Positions 1 to 8,002 of a stretch of 21,275 bases of DNA are shown piece after piece. The first letter of the stretch is position 1, and every line of letters starts with the position of its first letter. The translations under genes and the position numbers were made by a program. The DNA comes from Ornithomonoglobus_A sp034090805 (GTDB lineage: Bacteria > Bacillota > Clostridia > UBA1381). The notes below the pieces were generated by a model. That model did no database searches, was not told where the DNA came from, and was given only the letters and a program-made list of their open reading frames with translations. Location: positions 1 through 21,275 of the forward strand of contig JAXDRV010000085.1 in the NCBI GenBank assembly GCA_034090805.1, in the 5' to 3' direction.

Positions 1-166
1 TAATAATCTTACCTGTACCTTTACGTGCAAAGTTAATCACATATAAGCTATATAAGCAGAGAAAAGAATAAAAATTATGTCAGACAAAGACGTAATAACG
101 TAATAAAATCTACTATAATCAATATAGTACTAAAATAAAAATATACAGAGAGGAACGTTAATAATT

Positions 167-337
167 ATGCAGATTCATACATTTGAGGTCAGTGCACCTC
201 TGAATAACGAGAACTTTTATAAAATTCAAAAGGAGATAACATCAAAAGATAAGAGTAAATGGCAAGGCGAAAAGAATGGTATGATATACTTCGGACTGTC
301 CGATAGAGGGATGCTAAATGGCGTCAATGATAAATAA
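167..337 (+). CDS. Small ORF of unknown function, 56 aa
   Basis: This 56-codon ORF runs from an ATG to a TAA, with AGAGAGG at 147-153 as a rather distant (13 nt) ribosome binding site. I do not recognise the product. It begins MQIHTFEVSAPLNNENFYKI and ends ...IYFGLSDRGMLNGVNDK, is hydrophilic, and has no signal peptide or membrane segment. It overlaps the next ORF by 20 bases, which suggests translational coupling. It lies upstream of a serine recombinase and so probably belongs to a mobile or accessory module. It could also be the N-terminal remnant of a longer element protein. It is called because it has a start, a possible SD and a coupled neighbour; the function is unknown. Confidence 0.45.
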   Translation: MQIHTFEVSAPLNNENFYKIQKEITSKDKSKWQGEKNGMIYFGLSDRGMLNGVNDK

Positions 338-752
338 GAGTATCGAGTATGAAAGGCTTAACGGGCTTTTGGGGGAATCGCCATATTGTCTTAAATTATG
401 GAATGACAATTTAATTGTGTGCGATTCGGATGGAAGTAACAGCAGCTTAAAGCTCTGTGATTGCCTTGAACTGATGTGTGCAACCGGCGATAGGACACAT
501 ACTCGGCAAATTGTCAGTCTGTATAAAAGGGTGGATAATAATATTAAATCACAGCAGCATCTGCCTGAGGTGCTTACGGCAAAGATGGCGATTGCGGCAT
601 ACGGTGCGAGCGGGCGTAATGCACGTGACAATGCCATAAAGCTGGCAGACTTATATAACTGTGTATTTGAACGTAAAATCAATGAGCTAAAAGGCGCAGC
701 TATGCCGATTTTTATCTCGTCCTATATGCGAAGCTGCGAGGTTGAGGTGTGA
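318..752 (+). CDS. Hypothetical protein, 144 aa, in recombinase module
   Basis: The protein is 144 residues and I do not recognise the family. The ATG at 318 is preceded by GAGGG with 7-nt spacing, inside the end of the preceding ORF; a second in-frame ATG follows at 327. The product is soluble, with no signal or transmembrane segment. Residues 1-60 look beta-rich and contain three cysteines near 45-54 (LKLCDCLELMC). Residues 60-130 look helical (a stretch with repeated alanines, AAYGASGRNARDNAIKLADL). It is followed by a 45-residue ORF and a serine recombinase on the same strand, so it is probably cargo or an accessory protein of that element. An opposite-strand ORF of similar length has no convincing start signal and was treated as a shadow. 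Confidence 0.55.
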   Translation: MASMINKSIEYERLNGLLGESPYCLKLWNDNLIVCDSDGSNSSLKLCDCLELMCATGDRTHTRQIVSLYKRVDNNIKSQQHLPEVLTAKMAIAAYGASGRNARDNAIKLADLYNCVFERKINELKGAAMPIFISSYMRSCEVEV

Positions 753-822
753 TAAAAGCATAATGTTATTCATAATATACATTATAGAGTAAAGAATTAA
801 TACGGTTGGGAGGTATAATATA

Positions 823-960
823 ATGGGAAAGAATACGGCAGAATACAAGATTCACGTAAATTTCAAGAGCAGGCATGAGCAGGAGCGCAGGCTTGTGCTT
901 AACAAGAAGCTGGCAGATATAATTAATCTTGAGGTCAACAGTGCGCACGGTAAATGTTAG
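823..960 (+). CDS. Small TnpW-like transposon protein, 45 aa
   Basis: A 45-residue basic protein starts at an ATG with GGGAGG at 808-813 (9-nt spacing) and stops at TAG 958-960, 34 bases before the recombinase start. The pattern Y-K-I-H-V-N-F followed by charged residues and K-K-L-A-D-I-I resembles the short TnpW-type proteins often found directly upstream of large serine recombinases in clostridial transposons. That assignment rests on remembered pattern and position, not a search. Its role in such elements is not well defined. It probably forms a transcription unit with the downstream recombinase. Confidence 0.5.
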   Translation: MGKNTAEYKIHVNFKSRHEQERRLVLNKKLADIINLEVNSAHGKC

Positions 961-994
961 AGCGGCGTAATTCGGAGAAAGGAGGTAATGCAGA

Positions 995-2557
995 TTGGGT
1001 ATTGCTGCAATTTACATACGGCTCAGCAAAGAGGATCGTGACAAGGAGCACGAGGAAAGCGAGAGCATTCAGAATCAGAGAATGATACTCGACTCATATG
1101 CCAATGAGCAGGGCTGGCAGATTTATGATCATTATATCGACGAGGATTGGTCGGGAAGTGACAGAAGCCGCCCGGAATTTCACAGAATGATAAGTGATGC
1201 GGAGAGCGGAAAGTTTGATATAGTGCTTGTAAAAACGCAGAGCAGATTTGCACGTGACAGCAAATATATTGAGGACTACGTCCATAATCTTTTCAGAGAC
1301 AGAGGAATACGCTTTGTGTCACTTGTCGATAATATTGATACGAGCCGCACGGGGTCAAAGCTCAACAGCCGTGTACACGCAATATTCGATGAGGAGCAGC
1401 TCGATCTGCTCTCCTCGAATATACGCAGAAGCTTTGAGGAAAAATCAAAGCAGGGGCAGTTTTTCGGCTCAATGCCGCCCTATGGCTACAAAAAGGATCC
1501 GAACGACAAGAATCACCTCATAATCGATGAGGAAGCGGCAAAGGCAGTGCGTATGATATTTGAGATGACCGCCGCCGGTTATACGTATATGGATATAGCG
1601 AAGCGGTTAAATGACAGAGGGTATCTGATACCGTCCGAATATAAAAAGCAGCAGGGTTATAGGGTTGAAGGAATGTATGACAGGCACATGAAGCTTGGAA
1701 GATGGACCAGGGACATGGTGAGAACGTTTATAACCAACGAGGTTTACAGAGGTACGATAGTGAATCATAAAAGCACCGTTGTGAACTTTCGTACAAAGAA
1801 AAAGCGTAATCTGCCGAAGGAGTGCCGGATAAAGGTTGAGCATATGCACGATGCGATAATCGATGATGAGCTGTGGGACAAGGTACAGGAAATAAAGAAA
1901 TCGAGGCGCAGACCGTGCGGCGGCGCAAACGGCACGAAGCACCCTTTGTCGAGTAAGGTTTTCTGCGGTGTTTGCGGCTCAAAGCTGTATAAATGCAAGT
2001 CGGGCGGAATTGAATATTTCCGCTGCTACAGAGCGTCGTCAAACGGCGAGTGCAGCAATAATAAGCGAATCAGGCTTGATATGCTTGAGAGACTTGTGGC
2101 TGATAAGATAAATGAGGCGATAGAGCTGTACATGAACGGCGAGGAGCTGAGCAGAAGAGTTGTAATTGCAAATCGTCTTGAGGAACGTATGCAGGATTGT
2201 GTTCGAAGAAAAAGCGAAATTGAAAAGAGCATTTCGGACGGACGTTCTGCGCTGAAAAGACTTCTCAAGGCGTACACGGAAAATGTGGTTGAGCGTTCGA
2301 TATACGAGGACATGCAGGCAGATTATCTGCGTGAACGTGAGGAAAACGAACGTCGTATAAAAGCCATAGATGATGAGCTTGAGGAGATAAAAAAAGCTAT
2401 GCTGAAGCAGGAGGACAAGGACGAAATTTTAAGAAAATACACACATATAGACTGTCTGACGGTTCCGATTGTGCAGGAGTTCATCGATTCGATTATCGTT
2501 GATGAACCGAATGAGGAAACGGGCGAGAGGGAGATAACCATTAATATGGCTATATGA
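995..2557 (+). CDS. Large serine recombinase (site-specific integrase/transposase)
   Basis: At 520 aa the protein has the full large serine recombinase layout. The N-terminal resolvase domain (about 1-150) contains the IYIRLSKED motif with catalytic Ser11 and Arg9. The recombinase domain (about 160-300) includes PPYGYKKD. A zinc ribbon has cysteines at about 324, 327, 344 and 353 (CGVC ... C ... C). A charged coiled coil follows at about 380-480. Such enzymes excise and integrate elements by serine-linked double-strand breaks at att sites. The start is TTG at 995, chosen because AAAGGAGG at 978-985 lies 9 nt upstream and because the product then begins just before the resolvase motif; the nearby ATG at 988 is out of frame. 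I found no convincing att repeats, and the left boundary of the element may lie outside the window. Confidence 0.93.
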   Translation: MGIAAIYIRLSKEDRDKEHEESESIQNQRMILDSYANEQGWQIYDHYIDEDWSGSDRSRPEFHRMISDAESGKFDIVLVKTQSRFARDSKYIEDYVHNLFRDRGIRFVSLVDNIDTSRTGSKLNSRVHAIFDEEQLDLLSSNIRRSFEEKSKQGQFFGSMPPYGYKKDPNDKNHLIIDEEAAKAVRMIFEMTAAGYTYMDIAKRLNDRGYLIPSEYKKQQGYRVEGMYDRHMKLGRWTRDMVRTFITNEVYRGTIVNHKSTVVNFRTKKKRNLPKECRIKVEHMHDAIIDDELWDKVQEIKKSRRRPCGGANGTKHPLSSKVFCGVCGSKLYKCKSGGIEYFRCYRASSNGECSNNKRIRLDMLERLVADKINEAIELYMNGEELSRRVVIANRLEERMQDCVRRKSEIEKSISDGRSALKRLLKAYTENVVERSIYEDMQADYLREREENERRIKAIDDELEEIKKAMLKQEDKDEILRKYTHIDCLTVPIVQEFIDSIIVDEPNEETGEREITINMAI

Positions 2558-2576
2558 CAAATATAGAATTAAAATA

Positions 2577-2605
2577 TTGACTGAAGTCATTTGCTGTGAT
2601 ATAAT
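2577..2605 (+). promoter_or_regulatory. Sigma-A promoter, near-consensus
   Basis: TTGACT at 2577-2582 and TATAAT at 2600-2605 are separated by 17 bp, with TG one base upstream of the -10 (extended -10). It sits just after the recombinase gene and reads into the small frameshifted gene starting at 2666. Confidence 0.75.
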
Positions 2606-2665
2606 AAAATTATACTTATTTTATACTGCGTTTAAGACGGAAGAGTTATAAAAGAAGGTGCGCAT

Positions 2666-2927
2666 ATGGATTTTTATATAATGAGCCGTGATGCTGCAGC
2701 TGCAAAAAAAGTATATTGTTTACCAATAATCATACGGGAGAGGTATAATGGTGAAAAGTTCACATGGTCTATAGCGGGTAGGGGCAACGGACGATAATCC
2801 CTGCGATTTGTTCGAGAGGATAGATTTCCCGGTTGATGAATTTTTCCCGCCGGAGAAATGCGCATTTCTGGAGCGCGGCGAGGATGACCCATCGGAACCG
2901 CCTGCACAAAAATGTGATTGCAGATAG
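2666..2927 (+). pseudogene. Small gene with apparent frameshift, product unknown
   Basis: An ATG at 2666 with GAAGG 7 nt upstream opens a 43-codon frame (MDFYIMSRDAAAAKK...) that stops at 2795-2797. From about 2775 the reading frame one base further on stays open to a TAG at 2925-2927 and encodes a proline- and acid-rich tail (DNPCDLFERIDFPVDEFFPP...) with four cysteines. Removing one G from the GGGG run at 2781-2784 would join the two into one protein of about 86 aa. A strong promoter precedes it. I do not recognise the family. It could be a true pseudogene, a sequencing or assembly error in the G-run, or, less likely, a recoded gene. Confidence 0.55.
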
Positions 2928-2958
2928 GAAAGAAAAATAAGCGATAAAGCATAAAATT

Positions 2959-3000
2959 AACAGCCGTGTCAGGGAAAACTTGACACGGCTGTTATTTTAT
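2959..3000. terminator. Bidirectional rho-independent terminator
   Basis: AACAGCCGTGTCA (2959-2971) and TGACACGGCTGTT (2981-2993) form a perfect 13-bp stem with a 9-nt loop. A T-rich tail follows on the plus strand and an A-rich stretch precedes the stem. It lies between the plus-strand recombinase module and the convergent paaK gene and can serve both. Confidence 0.9.
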
Positions 3001-3022
3001 CTGTGAGGCATTTCTCAATTTT

Positions 3023-4315
3023 TTAATGGAGCTTTCTGTTGTCGATAACTCTCTTTGCTTTGCCCTCGCTTCTTACTATTGACTTCGGACGCAGCAGATG
3101 TACCTTTGCGCCTATGCCGAGAGTCGAACGCAGCTGAGCCTCAAGGCTCTTTTTTTCGTCCTCGACATTGCCGTTGAATTTCGGACTCAGCTCGACATTT
3201 ATATCAAGCGTATCGGTGTTGTTCACGCGGTCAACGAGAATCTGATAATTCGGCGAAACCTCAATACTGTTCTTTAAAAGAACCTCCTCGATCTGTGACG
3301 GGAATACGTTTACGCCTCTGATGATAAGCATATCGTCCGTTCTGCCGGCGGGTTTTTTCATTCTTACGTGAGTTCTTCCGCACTTACACGGCGAGTAGTC
3401 AAGCGTACACAAATCTCTTGTACGGTAGCGGATAAGCGGCTGACCCTCCTTTGTGATTGTGGTGAACACAAGCTCACCGAACGAGCCTTCAGGCAGCACC
3501 TCACCTGTGTCGGGGTCGATAATCTCAGGGATAAACATATCCTCGCAGATGTGCATACCCTCCTGTTGGCTGCATTCATACGAAACACCCGGACCCATAA
3601 TCTCCGTAAGACCGTATACGTCGTGAGCGACTATTCCGAGAGTTTCCTCAATCTGATGACGCATTTCCTCCGTCCACGGCTCTGCGCCGAAGATGCCGGC
3701 TTTCAGCTTAAGCTGATTTTTAACGCCCATTTCTCTTACCGTTTCACCTAAGTACATTGCATAAGACGGTGTACAGCAAAGATGAGTTGTACCCAAATCG
3801 CACATAAAGCGTATCTGTCTTTCCGTATTTCCCGATGAAGTCGGGATAACCATTGCGCCTACCTTTTCGGCACCCTGATGTGCGCCCAGACCTCCGGTGA
3901 AAAGACCGTAGCCGTAGGAAACCTGCACTATCGACTTTTTATCGCCGCCCGCAGCGGTGAACTGACGTGCAAATCCGTTTGCCCATTGGTCGAGGTCGTT
4001 CCTTGTATAGCCGGAAACAATCTGCTTTCCGGTAGTACCCGATGATGCGTGTATTCTCACAATATCCTTTTTGGGTACTGCAAATAAATCAAAGGGATAA
4101 TAGTCCCTTAAATCCTGCTTTGTTGTAAACGGCAGCTTTGCGAGATCCTCAAGCGTCTGAATATCGTCGGGCTGAACTCCCGCCTCGTCCATACGTTCAC
4201 GGTACATAGGTACATTTTCGTAAACTCTTTTAACCTGCCATTTAAGCTTTTCAAGCTGATGGGTGCGTATGTCCTCTCTGGACATGGTTTCAATTTCCGG
4301 TTGAAACATTGACAT
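3023..4315 (-). CDS. paaK: Phenylacetate-CoA ligase
   Basis: The 430-aa product is an AMP-forming adenylate ligase that activates phenylacetate (or a related arylacetate) with ATP and CoA. Visible motifs are the P-loop SSGTTGKQ (about 91-98), YGLTE (about 235-239), the YRTRD motif, a CxC pair (CKCGRTH), and the C-terminal GKAKRV with the expected catalytic lysine. Length matches the family. The ATG at 4313-4315 has AGGAGG 8 nt upstream. The nearby iorBA genes on the same strand make arylacetyl-CoA from aryl pyruvates, so the pair probably interconverts arylacetyl-CoA and free arylacetate in aromatic amino acid catabolism. A lipoprotein gene and a 356-bp structured leader separate it from iorB, so it may have its own regulation. 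Confidence 0.93.
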   Translation of the reverse strand: MSMFQPEIETMSREDIRTHQLEKLKWQVKRVYENVPMYRERMDEAGVQPDDIQTLEDLAKLPFTTKQDLRDYYPFDLFAVPKKDIVRIHASSGTTGKQIVSGYTRNDLDQWANGFARQFTAAGGDKKSIVQVSYGYGLFTGGLGAHQGAEKVGAMVIPTSSGNTERQIRFMCDLGTTHLCCTPSYAMYLGETVREMGVKNQLKLKAGIFGAEPWTEEMRHQIEETLGIVAHDVYGLTEIMGPGVSYECSQQEGMHICEDMFIPEIIDPDTGEVLPEGSFGELVFTTITKEGQPLIRYRTRDLCTLDYSPCKCGRTHVRMKKPAGRTDDMLIIRGVNVFPSQIEEVLLKNSIEVSPNYQILVDRVNNTDTLDINVELSPKFNGNVEDEKKSLEAQLRSTLGIGAKVHLLRPKSIVRSEGKAKRVIDNRKLH

Positions 4316-4370
4316 TTTGTTGTCCTCCTTTTTATTTTTGAAATTTATGTGATTGTAAAATGTCGGTTTG

Positions 4371-4548
4371 GGATTTGAGAGCGCTTTTGATTTTATTCGT
4401 ACTCAAACATCCCTTGCGGTAACTCGTCCGAACAAGCCCCAAAACACTCTCAAATCCTATAGACTTGTTACAGCCTTAAAAGAATTTGTGATGTTTCCGG
4501 TTGAGTTTCGGCGAGTTCCCGAACGTATGTGAGGGATGTCTGAGCCGA
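4371..4548. repeat. Inverted repeats in the long paaK leader
   Basis: The 356-bp gap upstream of paaK contains nested inverted repeats. GGATTTGAGAG (4371-4381) pairs with CTCTCAAATCC (4447-4457), and the pairing extends inward through CGCTTTTG / CAAAACA with a one-base bulge. The inner plus-strand segment 4402-4457 is itself related to the minus strand of about 4544-4480: both read CTCA-R-ACATCCCT, then AACTCG, then CCGAA, then CAAAT. The result is a large imperfect palindrome. I saw no T-box sequence and no riboswitch class I know. I could not place a clear promoter or terminator in this gap. Confidence 0.7.
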
Positions 4549-4671
4549 AGCTCAAGCAGAAATATCTCAAATTCCGCAGAAATCTCACATTTCACAATTA
4601 CCTAATTTTTAAAATTAATTACAAGCTGAGATGTTTATCCTTAAGCTTCATATTATACATGATACGGGGCA

Positions 4672-5466
4672 TCAGCCTGCCTGATCATAGACATCGCCTG
4701 TTCTTGCATCCACCTTACAGCTCACCTCATCTTCTATCATTTCTCCGTCAACATTATATGTGGACGTGAAAACAATGTGATAGTAATCCCGTATGAATGT
4801 GACCTTTACCTTGGCATTGTCCGCCGGATTAAGCTCCTTTCTGGCAGCTTCGACAGCCTCCTGCTCTGTCAGTATTGCTTTTGGACTGATAGGGGTTGCT
4901 GTGGGTTGATTCGTTGACGTGGGATTTGCTGTCGATTTTGAGGAATCTTTTTGTTTCTTTTTTTCTTCTGCGGTGCTTTGCAGTTTTTCCGCACGCTCTC
5001 GCTGTGACTTTGTCAAATTTTTTTCCAACAATTCCTTCGCTTCATCGCACGCAACGTAATAAAGTTCCTTTTCTATATCATGTTCTATTTCCGCTATGTC
5101 TTCCTCAAATTCAGAGGAATCCTCTTTTAATTTGCTGATATCCTTTTTAAGCGCATCTACCGCAGCGGTCATTCCGCTTCCCTCAAAGCTGCCCGCATTG
5201 TTTATGATTTCCTCAGCTTTGTCGGGATCCGTATCGTCCAATGCCGAACGCGCATCTCTGTAGCTTTCAACCAGCTTTACCAGCTCCGAAAACTCATCGT
5301 CCTTATATCCCTCGTTTAAGGCAAGCTCGGCATAATTGAGCGCAGCGGTGAAATCACCCTTTGCGATTGCAAGCTTCGTTTCCTCTACGGCTTTTTTTGC
5401 GGTGCTGCTTGTGCATGAAGTAAGCATAAGAACACAGACCGCAATAATGAAAATTGATTTTTTCAT
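4672..5466 (-). CDS. Putative lipoprotein with PepSY-like C-terminal domain
   Basis: The 264-aa product starts MKKSIFIIAVCVLMLTSC, a type II signal peptide with lipobox LTSC, so it is predicted to be a membrane-anchored lipoprotein. Residues about 20-80 resemble a helical, TPR-like segment (AIAKGDFTAALNYAELALNEG). Residues about 105-175 form a strongly charged coiled coil, followed by a Ser/Thr/Pro linker. The last 70 residues (EQEAVEAARKEL ... VDARTGDVYDQAG) look like a PepSY domain. The start at 5464-5466 has GGAG 6 nt upstream. That GGAG and the whole upstream region belong to a dispersed repeat shared with rqcH. It sits between iorB and paaK; a link to that pathway is only positional. Confidence 0.75.
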   Translation of the reverse strand: MKKSIFIIAVCVLMLTSCTSSTAKKAVEETKLAIAKGDFTAALNYAELALNEGYKDDEFSELVKLVESYRDARSALDDTDPDKAEEIINNAGSFEGSGMTAAVDALKKDISKLKEDSSEFEEDIAEIEHDIEKELYYVACDEAKELLEKNLTKSQRERAEKLQSTAEEKKKQKDSSKSTANPTSTNQPTATPISPKAILTEQEAVEAARKELNPADNAKVKVTFIRDYYHIVFTSTYNVDGEMIEDEVSCKVDARTGDVYDQAG

Positions 5467-5607
5467 TTTAATCTCCATTCCGTCGCCATGCGGCGGCACA
5501 AATTATAACGTGGAAAAGAAGCAAGCAGATTGCTCTTTTGAGGAGCGCCGATGTATGTTGATACTTCAAGCTCCGATAAAGGGCAAGATGCGCCGCTTAT
5601 TTTTTAC
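5467..5607 (-). repeat. Dispersed leader repeat, family B, short copy
   Basis: This 141-bp segment fills nearly the whole gap between iorB and the lipoprotein gene. Reading the minus strand, it matches 13746-13946 with about eight differences by hand alignment, apart from a 60-nt block present only in the other copy. It ends with GGAGATTAAA directly before the ATG. Internal structure includes GGAGC/GCTCC and, near the 3' end, TGCCGCC-GCAT-GGCGACG, a hairpin with one mismatch. The sequence TATAAT also occurs within it, without a good -35. Confidence 0.85.
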
Positions 5608-5622
5608 GTTATCACCTAATGT

Positions 5623-6183
5623 TTACATATTATAACCCATTTCAAATGCCCGCATATTCAGGTCAATGAATTTTTCGGGTACGGTTTCCTTTATTGTGTC
5701 AATCCAGATATTCTTGTCTATATCCATGCTTTTGGCAAGAAGTCCGATAAGAACAACATTTACCGCCTTAAAGCTGCCCGCCTCTTCCGCAAGCGAAAGT
5801 GCGTCAACCGCAAGAAGATTGACCTTTTCGGCAAGCTTTTTTTCAATATCGGCAGGATACTCCATTGCTCCGGTTATGACGGGCATGGGGTTCATCTGCT
5901 GAGTGTTTGCGATAATCTGACCGCCCTTTTTCAGATACGGCAGCGCTCTGTACGCCTCAAGGATTTCAAACGCAAGAATCAAATCAGCCTCGCCTCTGTC
6001 GATAATGGGGGAGTAGACCTTGTCCCCGTATTTAACATATGTAACAACGCTGCCGCCTCTTTGGCTCATACCGTGAACCTCGCTGACCTTAACGTCATAG
6101 CCGCCCTTTATTGCGACCTTTCCGAGAATACGGCTTGCAAGCAGCGTACCCTGACCGCCGACTCCGACTATCATTATATTCAT
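5623..6183 (-). CDS. iorB: Indolepyruvate ferredoxin oxidoreductase, beta subunit
   Basis: The 186-aa protein is the gamma-type domain of 2-oxoacid:ferredoxin oxidoreductases. It begins MNIMIVGVGGQGTLLASRIL, the conserved glycine-rich start of IorB, and contains the typical SEVHGMSQRGGSVVTYVKYG segment. With IorA it converts aryl pyruvates (from Trp, Phe, Tyr transamination), CoA and oxidised ferredoxin to arylacetyl-CoA, CO2 and reduced ferredoxin. The ATG at 6181-6183 lies 4 bases after the iorA stop codon, and its SD (AGGAGG) lies in the last codons of iorA, so the pair is translationally linked. The enzyme is cytoplasmic and oxygen-sensitive, which fits an anaerobe. Confidence 0.93.
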   Translation of the reverse strand: MNIMIVGVGGQGTLLASRILGKVAIKGGYDVKVSEVHGMSQRGGSVVTYVKYGDKVYSPIIDRGEADLILAFEILEAYRALPYLKKGGQIIANTQQMNPMPVITGAMEYPADIEKKLAEKVNLLAVDALSLAEEAGSFKAVNVVLIGLLAKSMDIDKNIWIDTIKETVPEKFIDLNMRAFEMGYNM

Positions 6184-6187
6184 AGCA

Positions 6188-7927
6188 TTAATCCTCCTGT
6201 TCTATAGCGTTAAACGGACAGACATTTACGCAAAGACCGCAGCCGTTGCACTGTGTTTTGTCTATTTTAACCGTATCGCCGCATATCGAAATTGCCGGGC
6301 AGCCGAGCTTCATGCACATTTTGCATTTTTTGCACTTGTCTGTGATTTTGCAGTGCCCTGTGTATTTTTTGCGCATATTCGGAAGAAGTGCGCAGGGACG
6401 CTGTGCGATGATAACCGAAGGCTCCTCACGCTCAATCTCTGTCTTTACGATGTTTTCAAAATTCTTTATATCAAACGGATCAGCAACGGTAACGTGCTCA
6501 ACTCCGATGGATTTGCAAAGTGCAATAAGATTAACCTGCTTTGTGGGTTCTTTTCTTATTGTATATCCTGTTGTCGGATTGTCCTGGTGACCTGTCATGC
6601 CTGTGATTGAATTATCGAGTATTATAACGGTGTTGTTTCCCTTGTTGTAAACTATGTCAACAAGACCCGTAATGCCTGAGTGCATAAAGGTTGAGTCGCC
6701 TATAACCGACACAAGCTTTTTGTTAAATTCCGCACCTCTTGCCTTTGCCATTCCGTGAGCGGCGCTTACAGACGCACCCATGCAGATGGTTGTATCAAGG
6801 CTCTGAAGAGGGGGAGCAGCGCCGAGTGTGTAGCAGCCTATATCGCCCGAAACGGTAAGTCCAAGCTTTTTGAGGACATAATATACACCTCTGTGCGGAC
6901 AGCCTGAGCACATAACCGGCGGACGAACGGGGATTGCCTCGTTTACCGTCTCAAATTCAGCCGCAGCCTCGTTTAATACAGCTTTTTTTATCATGGACGG
7001 GGTGTATTCACCCAAAAGCGTAAACGCTTCCTTGCCGATAACGTCAACACCTATCGTTTTGCAGTGCTCCTCGATAAATGGATCAAGCTCCTCAATAACG
7101 TAAACCTTGTCGCATTTTGCGGCGAAGTCCTTTATGAGCTTTTCCGGCATGGGATAGATCATTCCGAGCTTGAGGTAATTTACCTTATCGCCGAGAGCCT
7201 CCTTTGCATACATATATGCAATGCCCGCGGCGATAACTCCGATTTTTGAACCGTTGTCCTCAACGGTATTTACGGGAGCTGTTTCGGCGTATTCGGTAAG
7301 AGCCTTTATTCTTTCCTCAACAATAACGTGACGCTTTATTGCATTGCCGGGCATCATAACGTATTTGCCGGGGTTTTTTTCGTAATCCTTCAGCGGCTGC
7401 TCCGGTCTGTCATGTTCCTCAACAAGGCTCTGCGAATGAGAAACTCTTGTTGAAAGACGCAAAAATGCGGGAGTATCGAATTTTTCGGAAAGCTCATATG
7501 CAAGCCTTGTGAAGTCACGGCACTCGCCGCTGTCGGACGGCTCAAGCATCATGATCTTTGATGCTTTTGCGTAATGCCTTGAATCCTGTTCATTCTGCGA
7601 GGAGTGCATACCCTGGTCATCGGCAACGCACAGCACAAGACCGCCGTTCACGCCTGTGTAGCTTGCGGTGAATACGGGGTCTGCCATTACGTTAAGACCG
7701 ACGTGCTTCATGCACGACATTGCCCTTGCTCCGGCTATCGAGGCTCCTATTGCAACCTCAGCGGCAACCTTTTCGTTCGGCGCCCATTCAACGTAAATAT
7801 CATCGTAATTAACTATGTTTTCTGTTATCTCGGTGCTTGGCGTACCGGGATAGGAGGAAACGACACGCACTCCGGCTTCATATGCGCCTCGTGCGACTGC
7901 TGCGTTTCCGAGCATTAGCTTTTTCAT
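6188..7927 (-). CDS. iorA: Indolepyruvate ferredoxin oxidoreductase, alpha subunit
   Basis: The 579-aa product matches full-length IorA. An N-terminal pyrimidine-binding region (MKKLMLGNAAVARGAYEAGV) is followed by a C-terminal thiamine pyrophosphate-binding domain with GDSTFMHSGITGL and a downstream LDN. At the C-terminus are two ferredoxin-type clusters, CKKCKMC-x4-CP and CNGCGLC-x3-CP. The first has the four-residue gap typical of IorA. The ATG at 7925-7927 is preferred because family members start with MKKLM; a GTG four codons earlier is the alternative, but its SD would be only 2 nt away. GAAAGG lies about 13 nt upstream of the ATG, so the SD is weakly placed. The promoter at 7974-8002 overlaps the sigG terminator. 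Confidence 0.94.
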   Translation of the reverse strand: MKKLMLGNAAVARGAYEAGVRVVSSYPGTPSTEITENIVNYDDIYVEWAPNEKVAAEVAIGASIAGARAMSCMKHVGLNVMADPVFTASYTGVNGGLVLCVADDQGMHSSQNEQDSRHYAKASKIMMLEPSDSGECRDFTRLAYELSEKFDTPAFLRLSTRVSHSQSLVEEHDRPEQPLKDYEKNPGKYVMMPGNAIKRHVIVEERIKALTEYAETAPVNTVEDNGSKIGVIAAGIAYMYAKEALGDKVNYLKLGMIYPMPEKLIKDFAAKCDKVYVIEELDPFIEEHCKTIGVDVIGKEAFTLLGEYTPSMIKKAVLNEAAAEFETVNEAIPVRPPVMCSGCPHRGVYYVLKKLGLTVSGDIGCYTLGAAPPLQSLDTTICMGASVSAAHGMAKARGAEFNKKLVSVIGDSTFMHSGITGLVDIVYNKGNNTVIILDNSITGMTGHQDNPTTGYTIRKEPTKQVNLIALCKSIGVEHVTVADPFDIKNFENIVKTEIEREEPSVIIAQRPCALLPNMRKKYTGHCKITDKCKKCKMCMKLGCPAISICGDTVKIDKTQCNGCGLCVNVCPFNAIEQED

Positions 7928-7973
7928 TATATAAAACACTGCCTTTCATTTATTTTTGTGTATATCCTTATAA

Positions 7974-8002
7974 ATTTTATCAAAAAAAAGTGTAAAAGTC
8001 AA
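7974..8002 (-). promoter_or_regulatory. Sigma-A promoter for iorAB
   Basis: On the minus strand, TTGACT (7997-8002) and TAAAAT (7974-7979) are separated by 17 bp. The -35 lies within the sigG terminator hairpin and the spacer consists largely of its T-tract. The predicted start site is about 35-40 nt upstream of iorA. Confidence 0.7.

Noticed and set aside
114..119. Promoter for the first small ORF (TATAAT)
   Set aside because: No acceptable -35 at 16-18 bp spacing; the region is AT-rich, so a chance TATAAT is likely.
314..682. 122-aa minus-strand ORF opposite the 144-aa protein
   Set aside because: It has no plausible SD or neighbours on that strand; the plus-strand ORF has an SD and a coherent operon context.
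1..3000. att sites of the serine recombinase element
   Set aside because: I found no direct repeat with a shared core flanking the module, and the left end may be outside the window.
4316..4671. T-box or known riboswitch upstream of paaK
   Set aside because: No conserved T-box sequence (AGGGTGGNACCGCG) or recognisable riboswitch core on the minus strand.
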